Source: Oscillospiraceae bacterium
GTDB lineage: Bacteria; Bacillota; Clostridia; Oscillospirales; Ruminococcaceae
Direction of reading: 5' to 3'
Assembly: GCA_017460835.1 (NCBI GenBank)
Contig: JAFUAD010000015.1
Location: forward strand, 1-63,890
Length of the DNA stretch: 63,890 nucleotides
How positions within the stretch are numbered: the first letter of the stretch is position 1; each line of letters opens with the position of its first letter. The notes below the pieces were generated by a model. The model saw nothing but the letters and a program-made list of their open reading frames with translations. It did no database searches and had not been told where the DNA came from. Position numbers and translations under genes: made by a program. Positions 46,496-55,402 of this stretch are shown here, one piece after another.

Positions 46496-46901
46496 TCTGC
46501 GTCGAGGCATCGTAAACGGATGCTGCGACCAGAACTCCGTCGCAGAGCAGCAGCTCCGCACGGAAGTACGCCCCCGGCGCATTGAGAACCGGGTAGACGT
46601 ACCGTTCCGCCGCTTTTCCCGCATAGGAGGCGGGGTCAAAGCCCTGCTGAAGCTGAAGCGTCAGCCAGCGCTGACCGGCATCGGTCTGCCAGCTCACCGG
46701 GATCCGCGTCTGCGAGATCTCCGGCGCCGCGACCCGCCAGCCGCGCAGATTCAGCCACGCTTCACACATCTGCGGGGAGAGCAGAATGATCGCATTTTCC
46801 GCCTGCTTCCCCGGCTTTTTCCGGGAGAGCAGAAGCCCTGCGGTCAGCAGCAGAAGCAGTGCTGCCGCCGCAAACAGAATTTTCTGACAGCGGTTTTTCA
46901 T
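46476..46901 (-). CDS. Small membrane-anchored protein (possible DUF4830)
   Basis: 141 aa from the ATG at 46901, with AAGGGGGG upstream; the frame extends further but that start is the best supported. One N-terminal membrane span (KILFAAAALLLLLTAGLLL) precedes an extracellular domain containing MCEAWLNLRGWRVAAPEI, which resembles DUF4830 proteins. Function unknown. It is convergent with nrdR, overlapping by 20 bp, and divergent from the pseudouridine synthase gene 70 bp away. Confidence 0.7.
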   Translation of the reverse strand: MKNRCQKILFAAAALLLLLTAGLLLSRKKPGKQAENAIILLSPQMCEAWLNLRGWRVAAPEISQTRIPVSWQTDAGQRWLTLQLQQGFDPASYAGKAAERYVYPVLNAPGAYFRAELLLCDGVLVAASVYDASTQTMQAVR

Positions 46902-46971
46902 GAAAAGCCCCCCTTGTTTCAAGCCTATGCGGACAAGGCGCGCTTTATGACATCCCGCCGGAGGCACTGTT

Positions 46972-47751
46972 ATGCGTCTTGACCGTTTTTTCTCCGGGCA
47001 GACCGCCCTTGCACGAAAGGAAGCCGCCGCGCTGATCAAAAGCGGTGCGGTCTCCGTCAACGGCACGGTCATCCGGAGGCCGGACGCCGCAGTCGATCCG
47101 GAAAATGACCGGATCACGCTGCGCGGAGAGCCGGTTTTGTATCAGAAGCACCGGTATATCCTGCTGCATAAGCCCGCAGGCGTCATCACCGCCTCCCGCG
47201 ACCGCAGCCAGAAAACCGTGCTCGACCTGCTGAAACCGGAGGATCGCCTGCCGGGGCTCTCCCCTGCCGGGCGGCTCGATAAGGATACATCCGGGCTGCT
47301 GCTCATTACCGATGACGGACAGCTCACGCACCGGATGCTCGCCCCGAAGACCCATGCGCCCAAATTTTATCTCGCGGCGCTGCGCGACCCCTTCACGGAG
47401 GAGACCGCTGCACGCTTCCGCGCCGGCATGATGCTGCGCGAGGGCGATACAGAGGAGCCCTGCCTGCCCGCGGAATCCGCCGCGATCGCAGAAAGACTCG
47501 CGGTCATCGAGCTGCATGAGGGGAAGTATCATCAGGTCAGAAGGATGTTTGCGGCAGCGGGGAATTTTGTTGAAAACCTGCTTCGTGTGCAGATCGGAAT
47601 GCTGCAATTACCGCCTGATTTGCCCGCCGGAGCCTATTTGCACATTTTCCACAAAGACGCGGAATCTGTGTTGAGAAAAACGCATATTTCAGATGTTTGC
47701 GCATTTATTTCGCAAAATTATTCGTCATATTGGATAAACAGAGGGAAATAA
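46972..47751 (+). CDS. rRNA pseudouridine synthase (RsuA/RluB family)
   Basis: 259 aa. An S4 RNA-binding domain (MRLDRFFSGQTALARKEAA) is followed by the catalytic motif GRLDKDTSGLLL with the active-site Asp, and KYHQVRRMFAAAGN near the end. The length fits RsuA-type enzymes that modify 16S or 23S rRNA; the target position cannot be told from sequence alone. GGAGG lies 7 nt before the ATG. Confidence 0.92.
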   Translation: MRLDRFFSGQTALARKEAAALIKSGAVSVNGTVIRRPDAAVDPENDRITLRGEPVLYQKHRYILLHKPAGVITASRDRSQKTVLDLLKPEDRLPGLSPAGRLDKDTSGLLLITDDGQLTHRMLAPKTHAPKFYLAALRDPFTEETAARFRAGMMLREGDTEEPCLPAESAAIAERLAVIELHEGKYHQVRRMFAAAGNFVENLLRVQIGMLQLPPDLPAGAYLHIFHKDAESVLRKTHISDVCAFISQNYSSYWINRGK

Positions 47752-47769
47752 GTTTGGTCAATTATCATC

Positions 47770-47798
47770 TTGACCTGCGGCGCAAAATCTGGTATGAT
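47770..47798 (+). promoter_or_regulatory. Promoter of the MsmX-like ATPase
   Basis: TTGACC (47770-47775), a 17-bp spacer and TATGAT (47793-47798), with a leader of about 160 nt before the gene. Confidence 0.78.
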
Positions 47799-47863
47799 AT
47801 TATCAGCGGTGTATAGGCTGGGGAAGCCCTGCTTAGAATGCCGCCGATGCATTGTTTCATTTG

Positions 47864-47883
47864 GTATGCGGCGTGCCGCATAC
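47864..47883 (+). promoter_or_regulatory. Hairpin in the leader of the MsmX-like gene
   Basis: A perfect 9-bp inverted repeat, GTATGCGGC / GCCGCATAC, lies midway between promoter and ribosome site. There is no T-run, so it is not a simple terminator; it may be an mRNA-stability element or operator. Confidence 0.5.
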
Positions 47884-47966
47884 TTGCAGGATGCTGCATG
47901 GGAATTGTCCGTCCGATGCGCTCCCCTGCATGGATAAATTTTGAAAATTCACAGGAGGACATGAGA

Positions 47967-49106
47967 ATGGCAAGCTTATCTTTGCGGGGTATCTACAAGA
48001 AGTATCCCGGCGGCGTTGTCGCAGTTTCCGATGTTAACCTCGAGATCCGCGACAAGGAATTCATCGTTCTGGTCGGCCCGTCCGGCTGCGGAAAGTCTAC
48101 TACCCTGCGTATGATCGCCGGTCTGGAGGAAATCTCCGAGGGCGAGCTCTACATCGGCGACCGTCTGGTCAACGATATCGCACCGAAGGACCGCGATATC
48201 GCGATGGTGTTCCAGAACTACGCTCTGTATCCGCATATGACCGTTTTCGATAACATGGCATTCGGTCTGAAGCTCCGCAAGGTGCCGAAGGATGAGATCG
48301 CCCGTAAGGTCGAAGAGGCTGCAAGAATCCTCGACCTGACCCCGCTGCTGAACCGTAAGCCGAAGGCAATGTCCGGCGGTCAGCGTCAGCGTGTGGCGCT
48401 CGGCCGTGCAATCGTCCGTAACCCGCAGGTCTTCCTGCTCGACGAGCCGCTGTCGAACCTCGACGCGAAGCTCCGTGCGCAGATGAGAACCGAGATCTCG
48501 CTGCTTCACAAGCGTCTCGGCACAACCTTCATCTATGTTACCCACGACCAGACCGAGGCTATGACGATGGGCGACCGGATCGTCGTTATGAAGGGCGGCT
48601 TCGTGCAGCAGATTGATTCGCCGCAGAATCTCTATGATACTCCGTGCAATAAGTTTGTTGCAGGCTTCCTCGGTTCTCCGCAGATGAACTTCATCGACGC
48701 GGTTCTGATCTACCGCGACGGTCAGTATGTTGTCCAGTTCGGGTCTGAGGACACCAAGTCCACCAGAGGCGTCAAGTCTGAGGTCATCCTGCCGCAGAGC
48801 AAGGTCACACCGGATCTGGAGCACTATATCGACAAGGAAGTCATCCTGGGTATCCGTCCGGAGAATGTGCATGATGAGCCGCAGTATCTCGCAAATGCGA
48901 CCACCGGTATCGTCAAGTGCGTCGTCGAGATCACCGAGCTGATGGGCGCAGAGACCTATCTGTACCTCGACTTCGAGGGCGTCAAGCTCACTGCCCGTGT
49001 TTCTCCGAAGTCCACTGCCCGTCCGCAGGACGAGATTGATGTTGTCTTCGATGCAGAGAAGATTCACCTCTTCGATAAGGAAACCGAAAAGACCATCATT
49101 AACTGA
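47967..49106 (+). CDS. Carbohydrate ABC transporter ATP-binding protein (MsmX/UgpC type)
   Basis: 379 aa from the ATG at 47967, which has GGAGG 8 nt upstream. Walker [11 protein letters not shown]-loop [12 protein letters not shown], signature [14 protein letters not shown], Walker [17 protein letters not shown] and the His of YVTHDQTEA are intact. The C-terminal TOBE/regulatory region is typical of MsmX/UgpC/MalK. No permease or binding protein is adjacent, fitting an MsmX-like ATPase shared by several sugar importers. A terminator-like hairpin follows. Confidence 0.93.
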   Translation: MASLSLRGIYKKYPGGVVAVSDVNLEIRDKEFIVLVGPSGCGKSTTLRMIAGLEEISEGELYIGDRLVNDIAPKDRDIAMVFQNYALYPHMTVFDNMAFGLKLRKVPKDEIARKVEEAARILDLTPLLNRKPKAMSGGQRQRVALGRAIVRNPQVFLLDEPLSNLDAKLRAQMRTEISLLHKRLGTTFIYVTHDQTEAMTMGDRIVVMKGGFVQQIDSPQNLYDTPCNKFVAGFLGSPQMNFIDAVLIYRDGQYVVQFGSEDTKSTRGVKSEVILPQSKVTPDLEHYIDKEVILGIRPENVHDEPQYLANATTGIVKCVVEITELMGAETYLYLDFEGVKLTARVSPKSTARPQDEIDVVFDAEKIHLFDKETEKTIIN

Positions 49107-49119
49107 TTCTGTTCGTACA

Positions 49120-49156
49120 AAGACCCCGTTCTGCTGTATCGGCAGAACGGGGTCTT
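49120..49156 (+). terminator. Terminator-like hairpin after the MsmX-like gene
   Basis: A perfect 15-bp stem (49120-49134 with 49142-49156) with a 7-nt loop. The downstream T-run is short, so termination may be partial. Confidence 0.7.
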
Positions 49157-49180
49157 CTGTCTGTGAAAGGAGGATTTGCT

Positions 49181-50203
49181 GTGCGCTTTGCATTTTTTGA
49201 TGCGAAAGCATACGATAAGCCGTCCTTCGAGCGCTTCGGCGCCGAGCACGGCATCAAATTCAAATTCTATGAGACCCGCCTGACCGAGGACACCGCTGAG
49301 CTCGCCCGCAACTGCGACGGTGTCTGCGCGTTTGTCAATGATACGCTGGATGCCAATGTGCTGGAAAAGCTCGCAGACCTCGACTGCCGGTATGTCGCGA
49401 TGCGCTGCGCCGGCTATAACAATGTCGATCTGAAGGCGGCGGCGAACTGCGGCCTGCGCGTCGTGCATGTTCCGGCGTATTCGCCCTATGCCGTCGCCGA
49501 GCACGCGATGGCGCTGCTTCTGACCTCCGTCCGCCGCATCCATAAGGCGTATATCCGGACGCGCGATTTCAATTTCTCGCTGAACGGCATGACCGGCTTT
49601 GACTTGCACGGCAAGACCGTCGGCGTCGTCGGAACCGGAAGGATCGGGCGCGTGTTCATTGATATCTGCCGCGGCTTCGGGATGCATGTGATCGCATACG
49701 ACAAATTCCCCGCAAAGGACAGCGGTATCGAATATGTCTCGCTGGAGGAGCTGCTCGCGCAGAGCGATATCGTCTCGCTGCACTGCCCCCTGACCGACGA
49801 GACCCGCCACCTCATCAACTGTAACACGATTCAGCTCATGAAAAAGGGCGTCGTGATTATCAATACCTCGCGCGGCGCGCTGATCGACGCAGAGTGCCTG
49901 CTTGAGGGCATTAAGGCACGCCGGATCGGCGCCGCCTGCCTCGATGTTTACGAGGAGGAAACCGAATTCTTCTATGAGGATTTCTCCGGCCATATCATCA
50001 GCGACGATGTGCTGGCGCGGCTGATCTCCATGCCGAATGTTATCGTGACCTCGCATCAGGCGTTTTTGACCGAGGAGGCGCTGAGCAATATCGCAGAGAC
50101 CACCGTTCTGAACGTGAAGGCGCTGCATGATACGGATGCCTGCGCCAATGAGCTGATCTGGAATGACGGCGAGATCCTGCACGGAACCCCGCAGAAATCA
50201 TAA
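49181..50203 (+). CDS. ldhA: D-lactate dehydrogenase (2-hydroxyacid dehydrogenase family)
   Basis: 340 aa from the GTG at 49181, which has AAAGGAGG 7-8 nt upstream. NAD-binding motif VGVVGTGRIGRVFIDI and INTSRGALID fit the family. The stretch DVYEEETEFFYEDFSG and SHQAFLTEEAL resemble fermentative LdhA enzymes. It reduces pyruvate to D-lactate with NADH. The flavodiiron gene follows 18 bp later, so the two are probably co-transcribed. Confidence 0.9.
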   Translation: MRFAFFDAKAYDKPSFERFGAEHGIKFKFYETRLTEDTAELARNCDGVCAFVNDTLDANVLEKLADLDCRYVAMRCAGYNNVDLKAAANCGLRVVHVPAYSPYAVAEHAMALLLTSVRRIHKAYIRTRDFNFSLNGMTGFDLHGKTVGVVGTGRIGRVFIDICRGFGMHVIAYDKFPAKDSGIEYVSLEELLAQSDIVSLHCPLTDETRHLINCNTIQLMKKGVVIINTSRGALIDAECLLEGIKARRIGAACLDVYEEETEFFYEDFSGHIISDDVLARLISMPNVIVTSHQAFLTEEALSNIAETTVLNVKALHDTDACANELIWNDGEILHGTPQKS

Positions 50204-50221
50204 TCAAAGGAGAGTATGGAT

Positions 50222-51376
50222 ATGAGCATTACCAATGATATCCGCTATATCGGCGTAAACGATCACGAGCTGGATCTCTTTGAGGGCATGTATATCGTCC
50301 CGGAGGGCATGGCGTACAATTCCTATGTGATTCTGGACGAGAAGATCGCGGTCATGGATTCCGTCGAGGCGAAATTCGGCGAGCAGTGGATGCAGAATCT
50401 CGAAACGGCGCTCGGCGGCAGAACACCCGATTATCTGATCGTGCAGCACATGGAGCCGGATCACTCCGCGAATATCACCGCATTTATGGAGAAGTATCCG
50501 GCGGCGAAAATCGTCGCATCGGTCAAGGCATTCCAGATTTTGCAGCAGTTTTACGGGACGGATTACGCCGACCGCAGAATCGTCGTGAAGGACAAGGACA
50601 CGCTGGAGCTCGGCGCGCATACGCTGGAATTTGTCGGGGCGCCGTTCGTTCACTGGCCGGAGGTCATCATGACCTATGACCGGAAGGACAAGGTGTTCTT
50701 CTCTGCGGATGCGTTCGGCAAATTCGGCGCGCTGGATGCGGAGGATGACGACTGGGCATGCGAAGCCCGCCGGTATTATTTCGGCATTGTCGGAAAATAC
50801 GGCGCGCAGGTTCAGGCGCTTCTGAAAAAGGCCGCTCCGCTGGATATTCAGATCATCTGCCCGCTGCACGGTCCGGTTCTCTCGGAGAATCTCAGCTATT
50901 ATCTCGATCTCTACAATACATGGTCAGCATACGGGGTCGAATCGGAGGGTGTTGTGATCTGCTATACCTCCGTATACGGCCACACGAAGGAGGCTGCGGA
51001 GCTGCTCGCGGCAGAGCTGGAGGCAGGCGGCTGCCCGAAGGTCGCCGTCAATGACCTTGCGCGCTGCGATATGGCAGAGGCGGTCGAGGACGCCTTCCGC
51101 TACGGGAAGATCGTGCTCGCAACGACTACCTATAATGCGGAGATGTTCCCGACGATGCATCAGTTTATCCATGCGCTGACGGAGCGGAATTATCAGAACC
51201 GTCTGGTCGGCATGATCGAGAACGGCTGCTGGTCGCTGATGGCGGCAAAGGCTATGCGCGCCGCGCTGGAGGGCTGCAAGAACCTGACATTTACCGAGAC
51301 CACCGTTCAGATCAAATCGGCACTGAATGACGGCAGCAGAGCGCAGATCAAGGCGCTGGCAGCAGAGCTCCTGTAA
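50222..51376 (+). CDS. Flavodiiron protein (FprA type)
   Basis: 384 aa from the ATG at 50222. The metallo-beta-lactamase-like domain binds a diiron site through QHMEPDHSAN, then further His and Asp ligands (ADAFGKFG, PLHGPVLS). The C-terminal flavodoxin domain starts VVICYTSVYGHTKEAAE, the FMN phosphate loop. Such proteins reduce O2 to water or NO to N2O, protecting anaerobes. There is no fused rubredoxin. It is the last chromosomal gene before the integrated element. Confidence 0.94.
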   Translation: MSITNDIRYIGVNDHELDLFEGMYIVPEGMAYNSYVILDEKIAVMDSVEAKFGEQWMQNLETALGGRTPDYLIVQHMEPDHSANITAFMEKYPAAKIVASVKAFQILQQFYGTDYADRRIVVKDKDTLELGAHTLEFVGAPFVHWPEVIMTYDRKDKVFFSADAFGKFGALDAEDDDWACEARRYYFGIVGKYGAQVQALLKKAAPLDIQIICPLHGPVLSENLSYYLDLYNTWSAYGVESEGVVICYTSVYGHTKEAAELLAAELEAGGCPKVAVNDLARCDMAEAVEDAFRYGKIVLATTTYNAEMFPTMHQFIHALTERNYQNRLVGMIENGCWSLMAAKAMRAALEGCKNLTFTETTVQIKSALNDGSRAQIKALAAELL

Positions 51377-51414
51377 ACCGGAGAAGGAACCGCAGCGCCA
51401 GAAATAAAAAAGTC

Positions 51415-51446
51415 AGCACCCATACAGCGTACACTGTATGGGTGCT
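51415..51446 (-). terminator. Orphaned terminator of the original tRNA-Leu gene
   Basis: A perfect 13-bp stem (51415-51427 with 51434-51446), followed on the minus strand by a run of Ts. In the uninterrupted chromosome this sequence would lie just downstream of the tRNA-Leu 3' end; insertion has moved it 12 kb away. Confidence 0.8.
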
Positions 51447-51508
51447 GCCTGCTGGTGCCGGTGGCGGGGGTCGAACCCGCACGGTATCGCTACCAACGGA
51501 TTTTGAGT
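51445..51508. repeat. attL: 64-bp direct repeat (tRNA-Leu 3' remnant)
   Basis: Identical over 64 bp to 63644-63707. It includes the CCA, acceptor 3' strand, T-arm, variable arm and anticodon-loop part of tRNA-Leu(CAA), after which the sequence diverges. It marks the left end of the element. Confidence 0.95.
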
Positions 51509-51647
51509 TTTTCAGTCATCATTCCATTCCAGAGATTTTTATGACCTCATGTTGCTTTCTGTTCCCGATTCTGCGTCATTTTTCGGGCGCAAAGCGAGAA
51601 AAACGGCGATAATGCTTGATTTGCAAAAATCGGGAAAAATGATCGTT

Positions 51648-51712
51648 TTGGTAGATTTTTGGTAGGACAACAATTCTTCTGCCTTTGGTAGAAGAACAAT
51701 AATCCTTGGTAG
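51648..51712 (+). repeat. Four TTGGTAG direct repeats
   Basis: TTGGTAG occurs at 51648, 51659, 51685 and 51706. The last lies 9 bp upstream of a TTGACG hexamer (51722-51727) in front of the rep-like gene. Another copy (62136) precedes the integrase promoter, and an inverted copy is at 61230-61236. Possible regulator, integrase-arm or initiator sites. Confidence 0.6.
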
Positions 51713-51740
51713 AAAAGACTGTTGACGCCCATTTTTCCTT

Positions 51741-51780
51741 ACGGATAGTGCTTCATATTCTGGAGCATTATCCGTTTTTT
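51741..51780 (+). terminator. Terminator / attenuator before the rep-like gene
   Basis: A 12-bp stem with one G-T pair (51741-51752 with 51764-51775) followed by six Ts. It lies 35 bp before the rep-like start, so it may shield or attenuate that gene. Confidence 0.7.
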
Positions 51781-51815
51781 ATTGCCAGGAAATCAACAGA
51801 ACGAGAGGTATCACT

Positions 51816-52727
51816 ATGCCAAAACTGAGAAAGAGAATGACAAAGGATTTTACGATCATCAGCAATACTGCCCTGCGTGACACCCGTCTGGGGAGCAGCG
51901 AGCGTGGGCTGTACTGCACGATGATGTCTATGGCGGATGACTGGAATTTTTCGATACGCGGCTTTGCTGCGATCATGCCCGACGGCGTCACAAAGATTTC
52001 CAGTGCCCTGAAAAAGCTCGAAGCACTCGGCTATCTCCGCAGAGAACGTCAGTATGTGGACGGTAAGATCACCGACTGGATCTACTACATCTACGATGAG
52101 CCGTATGAACCCGACAGCTCCGATGTTGAAAGCTCGGAGGATTCAGCTCTGCAAGATACGGGTTTTCAAGATGCTGAAAACCTTGATACGGAAAACCTAA
52201 ATCAAGGTCAGCCACATCTTGAAAAGCCGAACGATAATATAATATCAAGAAAAGAAAAATCAAAAAAAGAAATATCAAGAGATCAAGAATCAATCCATCA
52301 ATCTGCTGACGCAGACGGACAGACGGACGGATATATCCGCGAAAAGCAGATCTATACCGAGATTGTGAAGTCCAATATCGAATACGATGACTATGCACTG
52401 TGGGCTGAAGAATCTAACGGCTATATGTCCGTAGAAGAACTGGATGAGATCGTTCAGATGATCGTCAGGGCGATCTGCTCCCGAAAGAAAACAGAGCGCA
52501 TCTGCGGACAGGAGTTCCCCAGAGAGGTCATCAAGGCTGCGCTGCTCAAGGTTGACCGAATCTGCCTTGAAAATGCCATTGAGCAGATGAAGCAGACGGA
52601 TAATATCCGCAACTATGAGCGTTACCTCATCAGCACTCTGTTTAACGAAGCCAACGGCAGGAATTTCAGGGAGAAAGCCGAGGACAGGAATGTTGAGTAT
52701 GCTGTGAAAAGAGACTTCGGATTATGA
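51816..52727 (+). CDS. Replication-initiator-like winged-helix protein (DUF6017-like C-terminus)
   Basis: 303 aa. The N-terminal 95 residues form a winged-helix domain like those of RepA/DnaD-type proteins (LRDTRLGSSERGLYCTMMSM, DGVTKISSALKKLEALGYL). A hydrophilic linker of about 80 residues follows. The C-terminal region (IKSNIEYDDYALW-like, EELDEIVQMIVRAICSRK, NYERYLISTLFNEAN) resembles DUF6017 found at the end of plasmid and integrative-element initiators. It probably supports replication or regulation of the excised element. GAGAGG precedes the ATG by 7 nt. Confidence 0.7.
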   Translation: MPKLRKRMTKDFTIISNTALRDTRLGSSERGLYCTMMSMADDWNFSIRGFAAIMPDGVTKISSALKKLEALGYLRRERQYVDGKITDWIYYIYDEPYEPDSSDVESSEDSALQDTGFQDAENLDTENLNQGQPHLEKPNDNIISRKEKSKKEISRDQESIHQSADADGQTDGYIREKQIYTEIVKSNIEYDDYALWAEESNGYMSVEELDEIVQMIVRAICSRKKTERICGQEFPREVIKAALLKVDRICLENAIEQMKQTDNIRNYERYLISTLFNEANGRNFREKAEDRNVEYAVKRDFGL

Positions 52728-52732
52728 GCTGT

Positions 52733-53842
52733 TTATGCTTCTCTCAAACCGTTCTCGATTTCTTCTATTGTCGGGAGTGAACCCTTGAAATTGTCAGGCA
52801 GGAGTTGTGACAACTCGTATTCCGATATGCCCAAAGGAAGGTCAATCCCGTTGACAGCGTATTTTGCAAGCACGTTGTCTTTGGTCTTGCAAATCAACAG
52901 CCCGACAGTACGATTGTCATTTTCACTACATAATAAGCCGTCAACCGCCGATACATAGGTGGAAAGCTGTCCGATGTCTGCCGGCTGAAACTCTCTGATT
53001 TTGACTTCAATCACCACATAACAGTGGAGCATGATGTTGTAGAACAGCATATCAATAAACTGTTCTGTCTGCCCTATCACAAGCCGATATTCCCGCCCTA
53101 CAAATGCAAAGCTCTTGCCAAGCTCGAGCATAAAGCGTGTGATATTATCCATGAGAGCATCTTTCAGCTCTTTTTCGTAATATGGGGCACTCAGCGTTAG
53201 GAAATCAAAGCAGTATGGGTCTTTTGTCATCTCCTGAGCAAGCTCGCCCGTCGCCAACGGCAGCGTTTTCGAGAAGTTTGTGATTGCCATGCCCTGCCTT
53301 GCGTATAGATCGCTTTCAAGGAAATTCAGAAGAATTGCCCTTGACCAGTTATTGGCAAGTGTCTCTCTGACATAAAAGCACGCTTTTTCGAGAGATTTCT
53401 CGCATTTATCCATAATCAGCTTATGATGTCCCCATGGAATAGAGAACAAATCCTGTACGGTCAAACCGTATTGAGAAACGTCAGTTGTTTGTTCCACAAC
53501 TTGGGGAACGGATTTGTCCCCAAGTTGGGGAACAGCCGTTTCATCTGCTTCCAAAGGCGAATACAAGCTGAAAAAACTGGTGATATAAAACAAATTCGTC
53601 TTTGAGAAACCCTTGGCATCCGGAAGCTGCTTTCTCAGGTCTCTACTGATCTGATCCAGCGATTTTCTTTCTTCGCTGTTCTGTGCCTGCATTTTTACAA
53701 TATCTCTGCCAAGATTCCAGTAAAAAGCGAGCAGTTCAACATTCACCTTGATTGCAGCCTTGATCTGACTGTTGCGGTATTCAAGACTTATTTTTTCAAT
53801 CCATTCTCTGTATTTTTCGTCAATATTGATCATATTACTCAT
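52733..53842 (-). CDS. DUF1016 / YhcG-family PD-(D/E)XK nuclease
   Basis: 369 aa from the ATG at 53842, with GGAGG 6 nt upstream. The DUF1016 N-terminal helical domain (LLAFYWNLGRDIVKMQ, LSRDLRKQLPD-like) precedes a C-terminal nuclease domain with the catalytic pattern IDMLFYN then YVVIEVKIREFQPADIGQ. YhcG-type proteins are found in mobile and defence islands and are predicted DNA nucleases; the cellular role is not settled. It converges with the rep-like gene (5-bp gap). A TATAAT (53904-53909, minus strand) lies upstream. Confidence 0.88.
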   Translation of the reverse strand: MSNMINIDEKYREWIEKISLEYRNSQIKAAIKVNVELLAFYWNLGRDIVKMQAQNSEERKSLDQISRDLRKQLPDAKGFSKTNLFYITSFFSLYSPLEADETAVPQLGDKSVPQVVEQTTDVSQYGLTVQDLFSIPWGHHKLIMDKCEKSLEKACFYVRETLANNWSRAILLNFLESDLYARQGMAITNFSKTLPLATGELAQEMTKDPYCFDFLTLSAPYYEKELKDALMDNITRFMLELGKSFAFVGREYRLVIGQTEQFIDMLFYNIMLHCYVVIEVKIREFQPADIGQLSTYVSAVDGLLCSENDNRTVGLLICKTKDNVLAKYAVNGIDLPLGISEYELSQLLPDNFKGSLPTIEEIENGLREA

Positions 53843-53914
53843 ATTGCACCTCCGAGGTGGCTTGTCAGTACTATTATTGTTTGAGTGTGTTCGCACAGAT
53901 ATATTATAACACAC

Positions 53915-54457
53915 ATTTCAGAAGAATGGAATACCCTATCATGATTTTATCAGGAACATTAGTGAAAACATTATTCAAATAATACTGGCAATTATAGTCT
54001 AATGATTGATACCATTTGTTTATCGGGACATTAGAAATCGCAACTTTGAACCCACTGGATTCAAAGTTAGATCAGAGTTATTGAGGGACATATTCGTTTT
54101 TATAACGATAATTCTCTATTACAAAGTCAGCTTTTTGGCTTTGCTGCCTATACCAGAGAAAACAACGCAGAATCGCGCAAAACTGCGACTCATAGAAAAT
54201 CTGTCCAGCGTAATCCGATGCGCATTTTTGCAATCCCGTTGACCATTAGTTGTCCGAACCGGAACAAGATAAGCGAATATATCGTAACACGCCCGTCAAG
54301 CACTTCTTGGCGGGCGTGTTTATATATTTATGAAAATGGATGGCCGATGTATGAGCGGAAGAGTTGAAAATGGACAAAGAACACTGCCGCTCACATGAAA
54401 ATGGCGTCAACACAGCCGAAATGCTGAACTCATCAGACTGCAATGCCGAAACGAGGG
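53915..54457. other. Intergenic stretch with two hairpins, no convincing gene
   Basis: No frame here has a ribosome site and a plausible protein. A 9-bp inverted repeat (AACTTTGAA / TTCAAAGTT, 54042-54068) and a strong terminator-like hairpin (54286-54320) are the only clear features. It may be decayed element DNA. Confidence 0.5.
54286..54320. terminator. Strong hairpin, probable terminator
   Basis: A 15-bp stem with one G-T pair (54286-54300 with 54306-54320) and a 5-nt loop. On the minus strand it lies 140 bp past the small gene at 54458 and is followed by ACGATATATTC; on the plus strand the flank is TATATATTTA. Confidence 0.55.
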
Positions 54458-54709
54458 TTATGCTGCCGCAACTTCAAATGTCGCATATGCCTCATTCTGA
54501 AGCCAGCGAACAATCTCAGCTTTGGCTCGAACTGCCGCTGAACGGTCTGTGTATGTGCCAATCACAAATGAATGCCCCATAAAACCTTCTGCACGCAGTT
54601 CAAAGTGCATATTGTTTGTGTTGGAGTTTACAGCAGTATCAACATAAATTGCGAACAGACTGTTCAGGTTGATAATATCGCCGTTTTGCGTGATAATTGT
54701 CTTTGTCAT
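54458..54709 (-). CDS. Small conserved mobile-element protein, function unknown
   Basis: 83 aa. GAGGAG lies 5 nt before the ATG. The pattern (TKTIITQNGDIINLNSLFAIYVD, ending in a helix RAKAEIVRWLQNE) looks like small beta-strand-plus-helix proteins common in Firmicutes mobile elements. It overlaps the upstream gene by 4 bp, so the two are coupled. Confidence 0.65.
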   Translation of the reverse strand: MTKTIITQNGDIINLNSLFAIYVDTAVNSNTNNMHFELRAEGFMGHSFVIGTYTDRSAAVRAKAEIVRWLQNEAYATFEVAAA

Positions 54710-55134
54710 TGTGACTCCTCTCTTTTGACTTCTGTGTTTCTATCTCCGACATATACAAAATGCCGAGATTTGGCGAGTTTAGTTTCTTTTGTTGCCTTTA
54801 TGCAAGGTTGTGTGCTTCTGTGATAATGCCTGTGCTTCATACTCTTGCTGAGGCCGCTTACCTTCTGTCCCTCAACATAAATGCTTTTGATCTGCAATGC
54901 AACTGAAATGGATTTATTTTCGTGACCGTCTGCGTGGTAGGTTCCGGTCAGCACAATTAAATCACGCGGAACAAAGCACTCATCAGCATTTGCATTCTGA
55001 TTCCATGCAACACATTCAAAGCAGGCGTTATCTGTTATGCCGCTGGATATAATCGTGTCACGACCGAGCAGCAGGTGCAATCTGCGAAATCGGCTGCTGC
55101 TTATATCTGTTATTTCGCAGTTTTCTTGATTCAA
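54706..55134 (-). CDS. Small protein with SSB-like OB-fold features
   Basis: 142 aa from a TTG start, with AAGGAG 7 nt upstream. The middle (FECVAWNQNANADECFVPRD then LIVLTGTYHADGHENKSISV) resembles the strand pattern of single-stranded-DNA-binding proteins (CVAWN, LTGTY), but it lacks a clear full SSB domain and ends in a basic tail. I infer a nucleic-acid-binding role with limited confidence. It has its own strong promoter and is coupled to the 83-aa gene. Confidence 0.55.
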   Translation of the reverse strand: MNQENCEITDISSSRFRRLHLLLGRDTIISSGITDNACFECVAWNQNANADECFVPRDLIVLTGTYHADGHENKSISVALQIKSIYVEGQKVSGLSKSMKHRHYHRSTQPCIKATKETKLAKSRHFVYVGDRNTEVKREESQ

Positions 55135-55185
55135 TACGGTGCTCCTTTCTCTTTTTCAGCGACTGCCGGCGTGGCTGTGTGTCCT

Positions 55186-55214
55186 ATTATACGCAAGAAA
55201 GGGCTGATTGTCAA
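55186..55214 (-). promoter_or_regulatory. Promoter of the SSB-like gene pair
   Basis: Minus-strand perfect TTGACA (55209-55214), a 17-bp spacer and perfect TATAAT (55186-55191), about 50 bp upstream of the start. Confidence 0.85.
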
Positions 55215-55402
55215 GCGTTTTTCAAATCATTCGATAAAAATCGGCTCCTGTATTTATAGTATTCCAATATGTGAACTATAATAAGCTGTTCTGAATGTGA
55301 CCTCAATCCGATTATCAAATGCCTATAAAATTAAGTGCGAGAGAAGGCGAATGGCGCTACCTTCTATCTGCAATAAAAAGCTTTTTAAATCTTCATTTCA
55401 CC

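Noticed and set aside
50204-50869. Minus-strand frame opposite the flavodiiron gene
   Set aside because: Shadow frame; the plus-strand protein has intact diiron and FMN motifs.
54006-54242. 78-codon frame in the gap after the DUF1016 gene
   Set aside because: No ribosome site or promoter, no recognisable sequence, and it overlaps an inverted repeat.
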